A model generated the notes under the pieces. It had not been told where the DNA came from and did no database searches. It worked only from the letters and a program-made list of their open reading frames with translations. A stretch of 64,000 nt of DNA. Origin: Glandiceps talaboti. Lineage: Eukaryota; Hemichordata; Enteropneusta; Spengelidae. The stretch spans positions 4,180,498-4,244,497 of the forward strand of contig NC_135560.1 of NCBI RefSeq assembly GCF_964340395.1. Direction: 5' to 3'. Below, piece after piece: positions 22,281 to 32,305 of this stretch (the stretch's first letter is position 1; each line of letters begins with the position of its first letter). Both the position numbers and the translations under genes were made by a program.

Positions 22281-23075
22281 TAGTTTATTGTATTCAAAGG
22301 CCTCCGGCCCATATACAAATTATCGTTTCAGTACAAAAAAATTATATTACATCACACGGTTGCAAATCAAAATAAAATCTCTCTTCTTAAACGCCAATTG
22401 AATAAATTTACAAAGTTTGTACAGAACATTTGTGTCCCTAGTCCTCATACATGTAATTCGTTGAAATTTAATAATGGTTGGTTCTGACTGGTATTCATGT
22501 GGAAGGTATTCCTTCCTAAGAACGTCATATTTTGAACACACTAAGAGAAAATGAAATTCATCCTCTACTTCACTCGAGTTACATATCTTACAGACTCTGA
22601 GGTGTGGGTCAATATCATGATGTCTTCCCTCCTCGATTGCCAATGAGGTTGATGAGCAGCGAAAACGGGCAAATGCCTGAATACATGTTCTGTTGCAGTT
22701 CAAAGTTAGATATTTTTCTGGTTCGAGTATATTTTTGAAAGTTATATATGTGCGCAGTTTTGGTTTCTGAGACAGACTGGTACGCCATTGTTGTTTACAG
22801 ATATCTGACACACGAGTGGTAAATTCATTTATAAACCTTTGCTTGTCGCCGACCTCTTGGGCTAGCCAAACATAACCAAAGCCATAAGAAAATAGCGTGT
22901 TCTTTATGGACGTAGCCCAAGTGTGTCTGCCTAACGCGTCTAGTTTATACAACATCATGTAAGCTTGTTTTGGCAGCCTGTCATCTGGCATTTCAATTAA
23001 TTTCAGCCAGTAGTTTATGCAACGCTTTAGAGTATGGAAGTACACAGGTAGTCGGCCACATTCGCCCAAAACTGC
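22281..23075 (-). pseudogene. 5'-truncated LINE, C-terminal ORF fragment and 3' UTR
   Basis: The minus-strand frame 23075-22347 encodes the C-terminal end of a non-LTR retrotransposon polyprotein: IKNTLFSYGFGYVWLAQEV, then WRTSLSQKPKLRTYITFK, FARFRCSSTSLAIEEGR, and a CCHC-like element CKICNSSEVEDEFHFLLVC. The frame is open over this whole part and stops at 22347. A short 3' UTR with GGGCCGGAGGCC and an AATAAA-containing end runs into (TTA)n at 22257-22280, the usual LINE tail. The 5' side is cut off by microsatellite DNA at 23080. The family is a guess (CR1/Jockey-like or RTE-X-like); the truncated copy cannot be autonomous. Confidence 0.75.
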
Positions 23076-23079
23076 CTCA

Positions 23080-23173
23080 TTACATACATACATACATACA
23101 TACATACGTACGTACGTACGTACGTACGTACGTACGTACGTACATGCATGCATGCATGCATACATGCATGCAT

Positions 23174-23214
<41 letters not shown>

Positions 23215-23336
23215 CATGCATGCATGCATGCATGTATACATACACACACACACGCACGCACGCACGCACGCACACATACATACATACATACATACATACA
23301 TACATACATACATACATACATACATACATACATGTA
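23080..23336. repeat. Multi-block tetranucleotide mosaic (CATA, CGTA, CATG, CACA, CACG)
   Basis: Consecutive pure blocks: CATA, CGTA (about 9), CATG (about 7), CA dinucleotide, CATG, CACA, CACG (about 5), CATA (about 14). Each neighbouring block differs by one or two bases. Long open frames in all six directions across it are caused by a period not divisible by three and lack of stop triplets. Confidence 0.95.
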
Positions 23337-24805
23337 CATTGTGTGTTTGTGTATGTGTGGAAGTCTATTGGGGGGCGCCATGGAAAAAAAATCAAGAACT
23401 TGCAGGGGCCATCAATTTTTCCCAAGCTTTTGTAAAAAGACTGTCTGTGCACAGTCGAAACGTCGGTATTCAAATAAAGCAGAAGTTTTAACCAGACTTG
23501 GACTTGTCCTTTTATTCAAACTCAATGAAATTACTCATCATTTCTATTCTCGTAGTCTTTCTCTGAATGGTAAAAGGTTACTCATCAAACAATGACCCTA
23601 ACACTACTATAAAAAAAATAAACATTTTTAGTCAACAAATTTATTTGCTCTATGGTTAAGTCTTTTTAGTGTCTTGGACAAATCAATGATAACAAATTAA
23701 ATTTTCATGTACATGTGTACATGTCATGAATACAACCGTATGTCATCGAGCTTACCTAGTGAAATACAACGGTATTTTGCGACACTGAGTTTAAACTCTG
23801 ACACAACAAAAGGCCACTGATGTGCTTGCATTTTAGAAGGGGGTCCATGGAAACAGACTGAATGTGGAAGAAGGGTTAGTAAAACGAAGGCTGAACATTG
23901 ATACGTTAAGGGATATGGGCGTTGATGCTTTCCAAATATCAATCAGTTTACCATTCCAACTGTCTATTGACTGTCTTTCTCACAGACCATACTAGTTTGG
24001 ATGCCAACATGGTTTTATAGGCAGTAAGTATTAAGCCTACCAAAACATGTGTTTTCCCATAACAATACATGGTATTTCGGTTTTCTCGCGATATAATAAA
24101 ATGCCCAGGGGTGCGCGAGTGGCACCCGTCAGATATGCTAACAGGACACCTTTCTGAGGTGGAATCTGCAAAAAAAATATCATATAACTCACATTGCAAG
24201 GTTACCCCCCCCAAAAAAAAAAACAAACAAACAAACAAACAAACAACAACCCACCTCTGGCAACTGGACTATAACCGTATTTCGCTCTAACATACGATTC
24301 TTCACTAAGAGCATACGCAGTGAACGATTGATGTCATCATATTCCAATAGGATTGTATGATTGACAATCACGCGCTATAAAAGTGCTAACTATATCAATA
24401 TATGGTAATGACATTATGTTTGTCCGTAGTAGTGAGCTTGCTACTAGTCTCCAGTATGTATCACAAGCAATATCACACACATACTGTAACTGCTGTATTG
24501 TATATAGATATTCCTTTTTGTACATACATCGTGATTTGATGCATCTGCCTGTAAAATATCGATGTGGCACTCATAAACAAGAAAGAGATGTTAACCTAAT
24601 TTTTGAGAACCTACTTGTTTTGAGATTCCCCATTTGCACTTATCACACCTGGAGGGAATATCCCAAGGAAAGTTATTAGATTTTTTTGAAATTACTTGTG
24701 ATATGATGAAATGAAAATGATAATGTTTAACAAACAACATATACGAGAGAGAATATATCGTTGTGGAACTAATTCTATACATCTGTTCTTTCATGTTACA
24801 ACTTC
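23337..24805. other. Intergenic stretch, possible retroelement 3' ends, no gene
   Basis: At about 23440-23500 the text CACAGTCGAAACGTCGGTATT followed by CAAATAAAGC resembles tails seen on dispersed retroelements of invertebrates, but no coding part is attached. A (CAAA)n run lies at 24221-24245 after a poly-C/poly-A stretch. Otherwise I see nothing supportable. Confidence 0.35.
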
Positions 24806-25163
24806 AGACATCAGACCGTGGATGAATGGAACCTGTTACAAACAGGGAAAATAAACTACCGAATTGGATTAATAACACTTGACACAACATGTTGGATTGG
24901 AACAGCAGAGATTTAAGCTTGTATTGCACTCCATCATTTGATAAGAATAGTTTTATGGCCACCGTACATAGTAGTTCACGGTTACAAACAAATGTCCAGT
25001 TCCCATGGTATTACATAAAGAGGCCATAAAACTTTTCACATCAAACCATGATGCAATACAGGTCTCTGCTGTTCCAGCATGCTGTGCCAAGTGTATTAAT
25101 CCACTTCATTTGTTTACTTTCCCTTTTTGTAACGGGTTCCATTCGTCCACGGTATGATGTCTA
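24806..25163. mobile_element. Imperfect foldback (long inverted repeat) element
   Basis: The left side (CCGTGGATGAATGGAACC ... TTACAAACAGGG ... GGAACAGCAGAGA ... GTTTTATGGCC) is matched in inverted order on the right (GGCCATAAAACTTTTC ... TCTCTGCTGTTCC ... CCCTTTTTGTAACGGG ... CATTCGTCCACGG). Arms of about 150 bp with roughly 80 percent identity surround a central 60-bp spacer. No flanking target duplication is clear, so the copy is old or ends are mis-set. No coding capacity. Confidence 0.7.
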
Positions 25164-25479
25164 CAGTAGCGTACATCATTTTGTGATTGGGAAGAGTTTT
25201 GAAATTTCCCAAATTCGGCCATCAATAAACATAAAATATAGTTGTATGTACACACTATTATCGTTGAAAAGAATATACAGATTCAGTAGTCTAAATGAGT
25301 GTTTATAAGAACCATGGTGCCAAACACTCAAAAGTAGATCTACTAAGCTTTCAATTTTGTATTATTTCAGGCATGTTACAGTTAGTGTGCCTGGAAGCTA
25401 GCACCGAATAAATAACTAAATAAGTAAAAAAAATACAAACATATTAAATAAATGAAGGAATGGGAGAGGGTGGGTGGGT

Positions 25480-25699
25480 AAAAGGAAACCTGTCCCAACT
25501 GAACACTAAATTCAGAAATTTGGCTCAAACTATTGGCCAACTACTGCGACGTGTAAACTTCAGTTGGACAATGCAAACTAAGTGACTGAGCATGCGTGGT
25601 GAGAAACTGTACACACCATTACTCTGCAGGGGTGCCAGACGTATTCGCCAAAGGTATTGGGCAGTAATTAAACAAAATGACACATTTTTAGTCAATTAC
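25480..25699 (-). repeat. Terminal direct repeat, 3' copy of the recombinase retrotransposon
   Basis: 220 bp starting AAAAGGAAACCTGTCCCAAC on the plus strand and ending TTTTTAGTCAATTAC. Identical to 31013-31232 except one C/T difference. Confidence 0.93.
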
Positions 25700-25854
25700 T
25701 CCCTCACACACACACAAAGCTCACACAACACATCTCTGGCGGCAAAATACCGGAAGTACTTTATTGTACTCCACCAAACAGGAGAAAAGAATTCTGAGGC
25801 CGCCAGAGAGGTAAAATGGAACAAAAATTTAAAAAGAAACAGAAAATAGAATTA

Positions 25855-26172
25855 GGCACAGAAAGGTTTAAGATACAAAATTGTGACAATAAAATAATGA
25901 TAAAAGTAATGTCAAAAGTAATGAAAATTAAGGGAACCAAAGACAAAAAATAAAAGGAAAAGAAAAAAATTAATAAAAAACCATACAAGAACTAATAAAA
26001 CAGCAAGCCTGAAAGGCACAGAAAGGTTTAAGATACAAAATTGTGACAATAAAATAATGATAAAAGTAATGTCAAAAGTAATGAAAATTAAGGGAACCAA
26101 AGACAAAAAATAAAAGGAAAAGAAAAAAATTAATAAAAAACCATACAAGAACTAATAAAACAGCAAGCCTGT
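25855..26172. repeat. 160-bp tandem duplication in the element's 3' region
   Basis: The block beginning GGCACAGAAAGGTTTAAGAT and ending AATAAAACAGCAAGCCTG occurs twice at an exact 160-bp offset (25855 and 26015), practically identical. Very purine/A-rich on the plus strand. Confidence 0.9.
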
Positions 26173-26284
26173 AGAAAATTGAAAAGGAGACGAAACGAAA
26201 TGGCTGTAAAAGCTCAAACATGCAAAACTGTAAAAGTGAACTCGAGAAACTAGCTAACCAAAATGGAACTAGCTCACCCAAACT

Positions 26285-26705
26285 TACAAAAAAGTAAGTA
26301 CACTAACGAGGTCCAGGCTAGCAGCAAATAGTCAGCGAAATTTGACTGAAGCCTTACAATAAACGGCTCAAAATGAGCAAAATGTGGGTATAGTACAACA
26401 AATGTCCTGTGACATAAACTAAACCGAAAAAGTAAGTACACTAACGGGGTCCAGGCTAGCAGCAAATAGTCAGCGAAATTTGACTGAAGCCTTACAAAAA
26501 AAGGCTCAAAAAATGAGCAAAATGTGGGTACAGTACTACAAATATCCTGTGACATAAACTGACCCCAAAAGGCAAGTACACTAACGAGGTCCAGGCTAGC
26601 GGCAAATAGTCAGCGAAATTTGACTGAAGCCTTACAATAAAAGGCTCAAAAAACGAGCAAAATGTGGTTATAGTACTACAAATGTCCTGTGACGTAAACT
26701 AAACT
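26285..26705. repeat. Three-copy ~145-bp tandem repeat in the element's 3' region
   Basis: Units start at GTAAGTACACTAACGAGGTC (about 26293), again near 26432 and 26571 (GCAAGTACACTAACGAGGTC), each containing AGCGAAATTTGACTGAAGCC and TCCTGTGACRTAAACT. It lies directly downstream of the recombinase gene and may represent internal B-type repeats needed for circle formation in this class of element; that role is inference. Confidence 0.85.
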
Positions 26706-26870
26706 GAAAAAATGTTCATGCAAAATATTGCCACCTGGCAATAACAAGGTACGGACTGGTGTATCCTTGAGAAGTAAATTACATGTAGGCAAAAAAAGTC
26801 AGAGACTGAGCAAGTCCCAGCATATGTGAAAAAGGTTAGACCACCTGTAAAGGAAGCATGAAACAATGAA

Positions 26871-27902
26871 CTAGGCAAACTGAGCCATACATCGAGTAAC
26901 TGCTAAGCGAGCTGACAAAGGTACTTTGACATAGTTGGTATAAGCGTCAGAGCGCCAGTCCCCGTGCATTTTGATCAACTCAGTGGGTACCCCAGCTGCG
27001 TAAGCGAGGGAAGCACCGCCTCTACGCAGGCTATGCAAAGAGTAGAGCTTGGGATTTTTACCGGACGTGGAAATGAGCTTCCCGAAAGCAGAGGACAACG
27101 CAGACTGAGTTAGAGGTACAACTTGGCCTTTTGAAGGGTACACAAAGACTGGGGATCTACCAAGAGCTGGAATGCGAGAATACATTCGCTTAAATGCTGC
27201 TACTGGGCAGATTGAGGAACCCGGTATAGCAGAAATTGGAATGAGAAACACTCTTTCGTGGCACTGAAGTGTCTTAGACCAGCGAGCAGCCACCAACAAA
27301 AATTCATCCTGAATGTCGATATCGCAACGCCGTAAATGCCTAGCTGGATCAAAGGAACCACGGGAAGGGGGAACAAGATTTGACTTACGCAGGAAGGAGA
27401 AGAATGCGAGAATGATAGCGCACCAAACTACAAGATGAAAAGGATCACTGAAGTTAATGAGCTGTTGCAAGTCCGCTAGCATAGTGATACAAAACGGTAA
27501 CTTCTGAATAGGTGAGTGCACTGATGATTTTTTCAAACCGGTGATGGTGAGCTTCACCTCCAGATCGGAAAAGGAAGAGACTGAGGCACCTGTAAGTATG
27601 TGAAGAGTTTTAACACCGGATATGTAATTGGCGATAGACGCTGAACTCCGAAATGATCTAGCTAGAAACTGAGCAAACAGCGATAAAATTTCTCCTGTTG
27701 CTGGAAGTGGTGGAAAATCAAAGTAAACACAGAACGACAGGTAAGCACGAAACTGGGTGACTAAATTACGGCGAGTTCCTGGACGAAATGCTGCCAAACG
27801 GGTTGCCTGCAACTCGTTCCTAAGGTACCCAAGTTCATCAGCAATACCTGTTAAAAAAAAAACATCAAAAGGGACAACTGAAATGAAAGTGGCTCTCTGC
27901 AA
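26871..27902 (-). CDS. Tyrosine recombinase of the retrotransposon
   Basis: Integrase of the lambda/XerD type that would insert a circular cDNA by site-specific recombination. About 343 codons. N-terminal SAM-like segment (RRNLVTQFRAYLSFC ... FAQFLARSF), then the catalytic domain: first Arg in FFSFLRKSNLVP, then HSLRRGGASLAYAAG (H-x-x-R box) and MHGDWRSDAYTNYV (HxxW/R box and nucleophile Tyr). Terminates at 26871. No in-frame ATG exists near its start; the first Met lies inside the catalytic domain (MLADLQQL). Upstream lies a long pyrimidine tract and AG (complement of 27848-27862), so expression by splicing or from a fusion with the RT frame is likely. Residue assignments follow the family pattern R...HxxR...Y. 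Confidence 0.9.
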   Translation of the reverse strand: MQRATFISVVPFDVFFLTGIADELGYLRNELQATRLAAFRPGTRRNLVTQFRAYLSFCVYFDFPPLPATGEILSLFAQFLARSFRSSASIANYISGVKTLHILTGASVSSFSDLEVKLTITGLKKSSVHSPIQKLPFCITMLADLQQLINFSDPFHLVVWCAIILAFFSFLRKSNLVPPSRGSFDPARHLRRCDIDIQDEFLLVAARWSKTLQCHERVFLIPISAIPGSSICPVAAFKRMYSRIPALGRSPVFVYPSKGQVVPLTQSALSSAFGKLISTSGKNPKLYSLHSLRRGGASLAYAAGVPTELIKMHGDWRSDAYTNYVKVPLSARLAVTRCMAQFA

Positions 27903-27937
27903 TCAAAACCTCCTGCAACTGAGAATCACGAGTAAGT

Positions 27938-29767
27938 TCAAAAAAAACATGTTTGATGGCTGGTGTTAAGGTGCCATCGCGAAAGACAGTCGGCTAAACG
28001 ATTCTCACAACCGGGCCGGTGCAGTGCCCTCAGCTCAAAACCATGAATAGCTGCATGAAACCACAATTCACGTGCTGCGGCTAACATGAAAGAATCCCTA
28101 CTCCTACCCGAATTTAGAACCTGGACACTATCCATATTGTCACAATACACTACAATACGCTTTTTAACCCACGAATGACCCCACAAATGAACAGCCACCA
28201 CAATAGCAAGCATTTCCAAGCAGTGAATGGGTAAAGATTGGTGAACAATAAACTGTGGAAAAGTGCAATGAAAAAACTGTGATTCGGTCAGACCACCGCA
28301 ACCAGATGGACATGCGTCTGTGGAGAAAACATGATCAGGGTTAGACCAATCTTTATCTGGAATGAAGGAAATACCGTTATAATGGTGCAAAAAATTTAAC
28401 CACCACAAGATGTCTTTGCGAAACTCAGAATTTAAGAAAATGTGGTAATTGTGGGAATGTACTGAACGAAGTAATTCTAATAAACGACTAATGAAAAGGC
28501 GTCCTGGACGGACACAACTCGCAACAAATGATAATTTCCCAATGAGGACCTGAAGTTCACGTTTAGTAGCTTTCTTCTTGTGAAGCCAAGTATACAACAA
28601 CGTCAACACTTCTTGTAAACGATCCTCAGTAACCTGTAATGTCATGGAAATGGTATCAACGAATATTCCAATGAAGGTCAGATGAGTAGTCGGCTCAATG
28701 GCCTTGCTTACTGCTTCCTCTAAACCCAATTCTAAAAGAAGAGAACGCAAAGTGTTAAAAGCCAAAAGGGAGCGGGACTGAATTTCGGCGCCACAAAAAT
28801 CGTCCAAAAAATTGACAACACTGAAACCTAATTGATTAAACATATAAGAAATAGCATTAGTAGTCCGCTGACAGGCCAGAGCTGCTGACCTAAGCCCAAA
28901 AGGGAGACGAGTGTCGACAAAAACACAGCTACGCCATGAGAAACCCAACAAATGGTAGTCATGTGGGTCTACTGGGAGCTGCCTGTAAGCTCTTCTCAAG
29001 TCAAGTTTGAAAAGATGACAACCAGAGCCGAGGGCCGTAATAATGCTAACCAAAGAGTCAATGTTGGGGTAGGTTAGTTGAAAAGGTACGCCCAGATAAG
29101 AGTCCGGGGGAATGCCTGCGTTGACAGACGTGAACGAAGGAAAGCTAAGATCCATAATAATACGACGATCAGAAGAATCCTTCTTTGGTACTGAGGATAA
29201 GGGGGAGGTGGCTAAGGGGAGAGAAAGAGGGTTGCCAACAAAAGGCCCTGCTGTGGCCCCCAACTGCACTTCCCTGACGATAAATTTGTCTACATGAAGA
29301 GCAAACCTGAGTGATGAAATGTGATTACGTGCTGAGGAAATGGGAAATGAAACACTTGTGTAGTTAACTGGCCAGCCAAACTCTAAACCCTGTAAAACGA
29401 AAGTGTCAGAAAACCACTGTAAGCGAGCCTTCCAAGCTCGTAAGTTGAGGGATGTCGGGACTGGGATGCGCAAACCTGAAAAATTAGGTTTACCAGAATT
29501 AAAGACTGACGAGTGAGTATCGACCAGCCACTGCTGGTGTAAGACAGGGGAAGGGGGCCAGTTATAAGCGGGAGGGGCAATCCAAATTGGCACAGTTGGG
29601 TGTTTCAAGATGGGGGAAGGACAGTTAAAATCCATTGCGGGGTAGAAAAAGTTAAAAAGAGAATTGCTGAAATTATGAAATGCAAGACGGTTGGTAAAAA
29701 GGTTATATGACTCAGAACAAAAACGAACAGAACTGCAAATATTAGTTACACTGTTGGAAAGCTGCAA
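27938..29767 (-). CDS. Reverse transcriptase / RNase H of the retrotransposon
   Basis: About 609 codons open; the first in-frame ATG is at 29635 (MDFNCPSPILKHP), giving about 565 residues. RT motifs: SSVPKKDSSDRRIIMDLS, then LFKLDLRRAYRQLPVDP, LPFGLRSAALACQ and the catalytic box VNFLDDF (LDD, typical for DIRS-class RT). Then TFIGIFVDT. RNase H follows: FSTDACPSGCGG, CLEMLAIVVAVHLWG, YCDNMDSVQVLN, and HRPGCENRLADCLSR. This order and the LDDF box match DIRS-group elements rather than Gypsy. It synthesises and processes element cDNA. It ends at 27938, about 36 bp before the open recombinase frame begins. Confidence 0.92.
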   Translation of the reverse strand: MQLSNSVTNICSSVRFCSESYNLFTNRLAFHNFSNSLFNFFYPAMDFNCPSPILKHPTVPIWIAPPAYNWPPSPVLHQQWLVDTHSSVFNSGKPNFSGLRIPVPTSLNLRAWKARLQWFSDTFVLQGLEFGWPVNYTSVSFPISSARNHISSLRFALHVDKFIVREVQLGATAGPFVGNPLSLPLATSPLSSVPKKDSSDRRIIMDLSFPSFTSVNAGIPPDSYLGVPFQLTYPNIDSLVSIITALGSGCHLFKLDLRRAYRQLPVDPHDYHLLGFSWRSCVFVDTRLPFGLRSAALACQRTTNAISYMFNQLGFSVVNFLDDFCGAEIQSRSLLAFNTLRSLLLELGLEEAVSKAIEPTTHLTFIGIFVDTISMTLQVTEDRLQEVLTLLYTWLHKKKATKRELQVLIGKLSFVASCVRPGRLFISRLLELLRSVHSHNYHIFLNSEFRKDILWWLNFLHHYNGISFIPDKDWSNPDHVFSTDACPSGCGGLTESQFFHCTFPQFIVHQSLPIHCLEMLAIVVAVHLWGHSWVKKRIVVYCDNMDSVQVLNSGRSRDSFMLAAARELWFHAAIHGFELRALHRPGCENRLADCLSRWHLNTSHQTCFF

Positions 29768-29833
29768 ATCAGGTGAACCACAAGCAATATGACTGAAGGT
29801 GGGAGTACTGGTGGTACTGACAACCTCAAAATA

Positions 29834-31039
29834 TCATTCCTTCTTTTGGTCTCTTGTTACCTTGTCCTTAAAAGGACACTCGGTAGATGGGTGTGGTTTT
29901 TCCTGTTGCCTGTAAAGAAGACATGCTGAACAGACATGTTTTTCTAATTTGCTGTTAACAATGTGATCACTTGTACGACTACATCTGCCGCTCTGAAAAG
30001 GTGCACAAAACCTAGTACGAGTAGTGGTCTTGCTGACCACTGCTGGAGGGTTTCTAACAAATCTAGCATGCAACTGCTCAAAGCTATCACCCCATTTAAT
30101 GATGCCCTGCTCCATGTACTCCAGAATTATAGCATGATATTTCCTTATTCTATCCCAAGGGTACAATTGGACATCATTAACAATGTCTTGCAAATGATGC
30201 AGTCTATGCATGGCGGACTTACTGGTTAATAACATGCTTGAAATAATTTCTAGTTCACCGGCAACTAACTGAGGTAAAGTCAACTGTTCGTACTTGAGAG
30301 CTTCACATTTGTTCGGATGCGGGTCCCTTGTAAACTCTTGAGGCCACGGAATGTATATCTTGACCCTGTCCGTTGCTTTGCGGTTGACTCCACTCTTGAT
30401 TTTCTTACCTTTGGGTACTTCAAAACTGTCGAATATTGTTCTTTGTCGTGTGGACTTTTTTTGGGTAGTTACCCTGATCGAAGAATTAAACTGTGAGTCA
30501 GTGGTTGAACCATCAGAGTCTCCTGAAGTATGATCTGCACTGGAACTGGTTGATGACGTCGCTGTGTCCAACAGACGATCGACTGACCTTTGGAGCTTGG
30601 CGTTACTTCTCAAGTCGGCCATGGTGCGACTTCGTAGCTGATCAGCTGGTGTTGTGTCATGTGACTGAAGCCCTGGCTTCACAGTGACGTCACTGTTCTG
30701 GCGGGAAATGTTCATGAAATCGGATAACTGACTGGTCAATACTTGCACTTGACCTGATAATTCGTCGATCTGCTCCTGAACTTTGCTGTCTTTGGTCCCT
30801 TGTCTTTTAACCTGGGTTGCTTTCTTAGCCCGCGTTGACTTTGGCTTTGCGCCTAATTCAGTGAAAGTCTTTGGTTGTTCGGTCATAACTTCACCTAGAT
30901 CGTCCACATTGGCTACTGCTGAATCCTGAAAGTCTGACTGTTGCTCCATGCCGCTGCAAAGGTGGCTGAGGCTGACTGAAGTCAGGCTGTTGTGAACGAT
31001 TTGCAAAATAAAAAAAGGAAACCTGTCCCAACTGAACAC
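29834..31039 (-). CDS. Gag-like ORF1 of the retrotransposon
   Basis: Nucleocapsid-like protein. The open frame is 401 codons; the first sensible ATG is 30949 (MEQQSDFQDSA), giving about 371 residues. Basic, Ser/Thr-rich N-terminal half with a short predicted coiled coil (VQEQIDELSGQVQVLTSQL), then a conserved central part (RVKIYIPWPQEFTRDPHPN), and a C-terminal Cys/His cluster (CAPFQSGRCSR ... HIVNSKLEKHVCSACL ... HPSTECPF) like the zinc-binding end of DIRS Gag proteins. It lies just inside the 5' terminal repeat, consistent with transcription starting in that repeat. Confidence 0.85.
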   Translation of the reverse strand: MFSWDRFPFFILQIVHNSLTSVSLSHLCSGMEQQSDFQDSAVANVDDLGEVMTEQPKTFTELGAKPKSTRAKKATQVKRQGTKDSKVQEQIDELSGQVQVLTSQLSDFMNISRQNSDVTVKPGLQSHDTTPADQLRSRTMADLRSNAKLQRSVDRLLDTATSSTSSSADHTSGDSDGSTTDSQFNSSIRVTTQKKSTRQRTIFDSFEVPKGKKIKSGVNRKATDRVKIYIPWPQEFTRDPHPNKCEALKYEQLTLPQLVAGELEIISSMLLTSKSAMHRLHHLQDIVNDVQLYPWDRIRKYHAIILEYMEQGIIKWGDSFEQLHARFVRNPPAVVSKTTTRTRFCAPFQSGRCSRTSDHIVNSKLEKHVCSACLLYRQQEKPHPSTECPFKDKVTRDQKKE

Positions 31040-31232
31040 TAAATTCAGAAATTTGGCTCAAACTATTGGCCAACTACTGCGACGTGTAAACTTCAGTTGG
31101 ACAATGCAAACTAAGTGACTGAGCATGCGTGGTGAGAAACTGTACACACCATTACTCTGTAGGGGTGCCAGACGTATTCGCCAAAGGTATTGGGCAGTAA
31201 TTAAACAAAATGACACATTTTTAGTCAATTAC
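31013..31232 (-). repeat. Terminal direct repeat, 5' copy of the recombinase retrotransposon
   Basis: 220 bp identical to 25480-25699 except one base. Presumably contains the element promoter for minus-strand transcription. Confidence 0.93.
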
Positions 31233-31514
31233 ATAGAGACCAAATGATGTGATTTCACTGTTTATGTTAATGCAGAAGACAAGCCGACGTAGTTTAAAAC
31301 AAAGGTTTACAGTACAAGTTCGTCATAAATCGAGTCAAATGGGGTATGTATGTATATCAGGAAGGAAACAATTCTTTCTTATCGAATGTATAAGATCTTA
31401 GTCAATAGCATTTTGTTGGAAGGAATAGTCAAAAACTGAAATAATTTAACTATCAACATTTGTGCTTGTTGTTATACTTTGACTGATAGACAAGTTTTAC
31501 TTCTATTTCCAGTA

Positions 31515-31984
31515 TTAGGGGATTTCACTTGGCAAAAATATCAGATCAAAACATTGGGAAGAGTAACAGAAAAAAAAGAGAAAACAAGAAATATAATGAC
31601 TATGACAGGTTGAAGATGTTCTTGAGCGGGACTCTTGAAAAAATGAAAGTGAAAGAGTTAGATAAATATCTTGATGAGTATTAATTATCAAAACAGAAAA
31701 TTAACAAGAGAAAAATTAGACATTATATCCACACACATAATAGGAACACCAAAACTACTATCATGGGCATGAGTGAAACAGATAGTTGTGACTCTGAGAC
31801 TGAAAGTAACACTTCTGTAATGAGTGTTCTAGGCAGTGATGGAGACTATTGTGATACTGTTGATAGGTCAGAAAATTCATGTACTGATGATAACACTGAT
31901 CGTGATGAAACAAGTTTTGCATATCCTCACGGACAAGTTACTTTGAGAAGTGGCAGAATTGTAGATCAATTTATGCTGCATTAA
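31515..31984 (+). pseudogene. Remnant of an unidentified ORF with a SAP-like segment
   Basis: Two plus-strand pieces: one up to the stop near 31683 reading LEKMKVKELDKYLDEY, the usual start of a SAP-type DNA-binding helix pair, with the matching second helix (KINKRKIRHYI) continuing after the stop; the second (31763-31984) is acidic, Ser/Asp/Thr-rich and ends GQVTLRSGRIVDQFMLH. The phrase T-L-R-S-G-R recalls transposon polyproteins. I do not recognise the gene; an in-frame stop splits it, so I call it a remnant. Confidence 0.35.
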
Positions 31985-31994
31985 GTAATCGTGT

Positions 31995-32095
31995 TCCCCC
32001 CCCCCTAGAAAATTGTGCATTTTTTGTTTAGCCCCCCCCCCTAATTTTTCCTGGGAAAAATTTATGCAACCCCCCCCCCCTGAAGTAAAATCTGG
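31995..32095. repeat. Three poly-C tracts
   Basis: C9-C10 runs at 31996-32006, 32031-32041 and 32071-32081 spaced about 36-40 bp, in similar context (CCCCCCCCTRAAWTTT). They look like a short degenerate tandem triplication with a C-tract core. Confidence 0.6.
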
Positions 32096-32305
32096 ACACT
32101 CCCTAAAGGGTAAAAGCATTTACACATATGGCTCTCGAGCCGAATATTTAGCTCAAAAGCCTGTCTGACTGATTGGTGTTCCGGATCACATGGCATGGTT
32201 GCCTTTGAGTCAAAGTAATGACCGGAAATTTTGTCGCAGTGGAAATAATTTCACATTGTTATGTGTGACAGAATGGTACGCGTGGTCTGATCATGATGCA
32301 ATCAT

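Larger units (their letters stand above)
25480..31232 (-). mobile_element. Tyrosine-recombinase retrotransposon (DIRS/PAT-like), nearly intact
   Basis: A 5.75-kb minus-strand element with gag-like, RT/RNase H and tyrosine recombinase frames in that order, bounded by 220-bp direct repeats (25480-25699 and 31013-31232). The repeats differ at one base (CTCTGCAGGGG versus CTCTGTAGGGG), so the insertion is recent. No target-site duplication is seen (GGGTGGGT on the left, ATAGAGAC on the right), as expected for recombinase-mediated integration and unlike LTR elements. Direct rather than inverted terminal repeats point to the split-direct-repeat type (PAT/Ngaro organisation) rather than DIRS-1 itself, and no hydrolase frame is present. 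The 3' non-coding part holds tandem duplications. All three long frames are open, so the copy may be mobile. Confidence 0.9.

Noticed and set aside
23080-23336. Possible CRISPR-like or regularly spaced repeat
   Set aside because: The blocks are pure simple-sequence repeats without unique spacers, and the DNA is eukaryotic.
22045-23595. Long frames of MYVC, HTYI or similar repeats in all six directions
   Set aside because: They are translations of tetranucleotide microsatellites (period four gives a 12-bp cycle without stops). Only the LINE part at 22347-23075 has real protein features.
25761-26281. Minus-strand frames rich in FLLIFFFSFYFLSL
   Set aside because: They are translations of A-rich tandem duplicated non-coding DNA at the 3' end of the retrotransposon.
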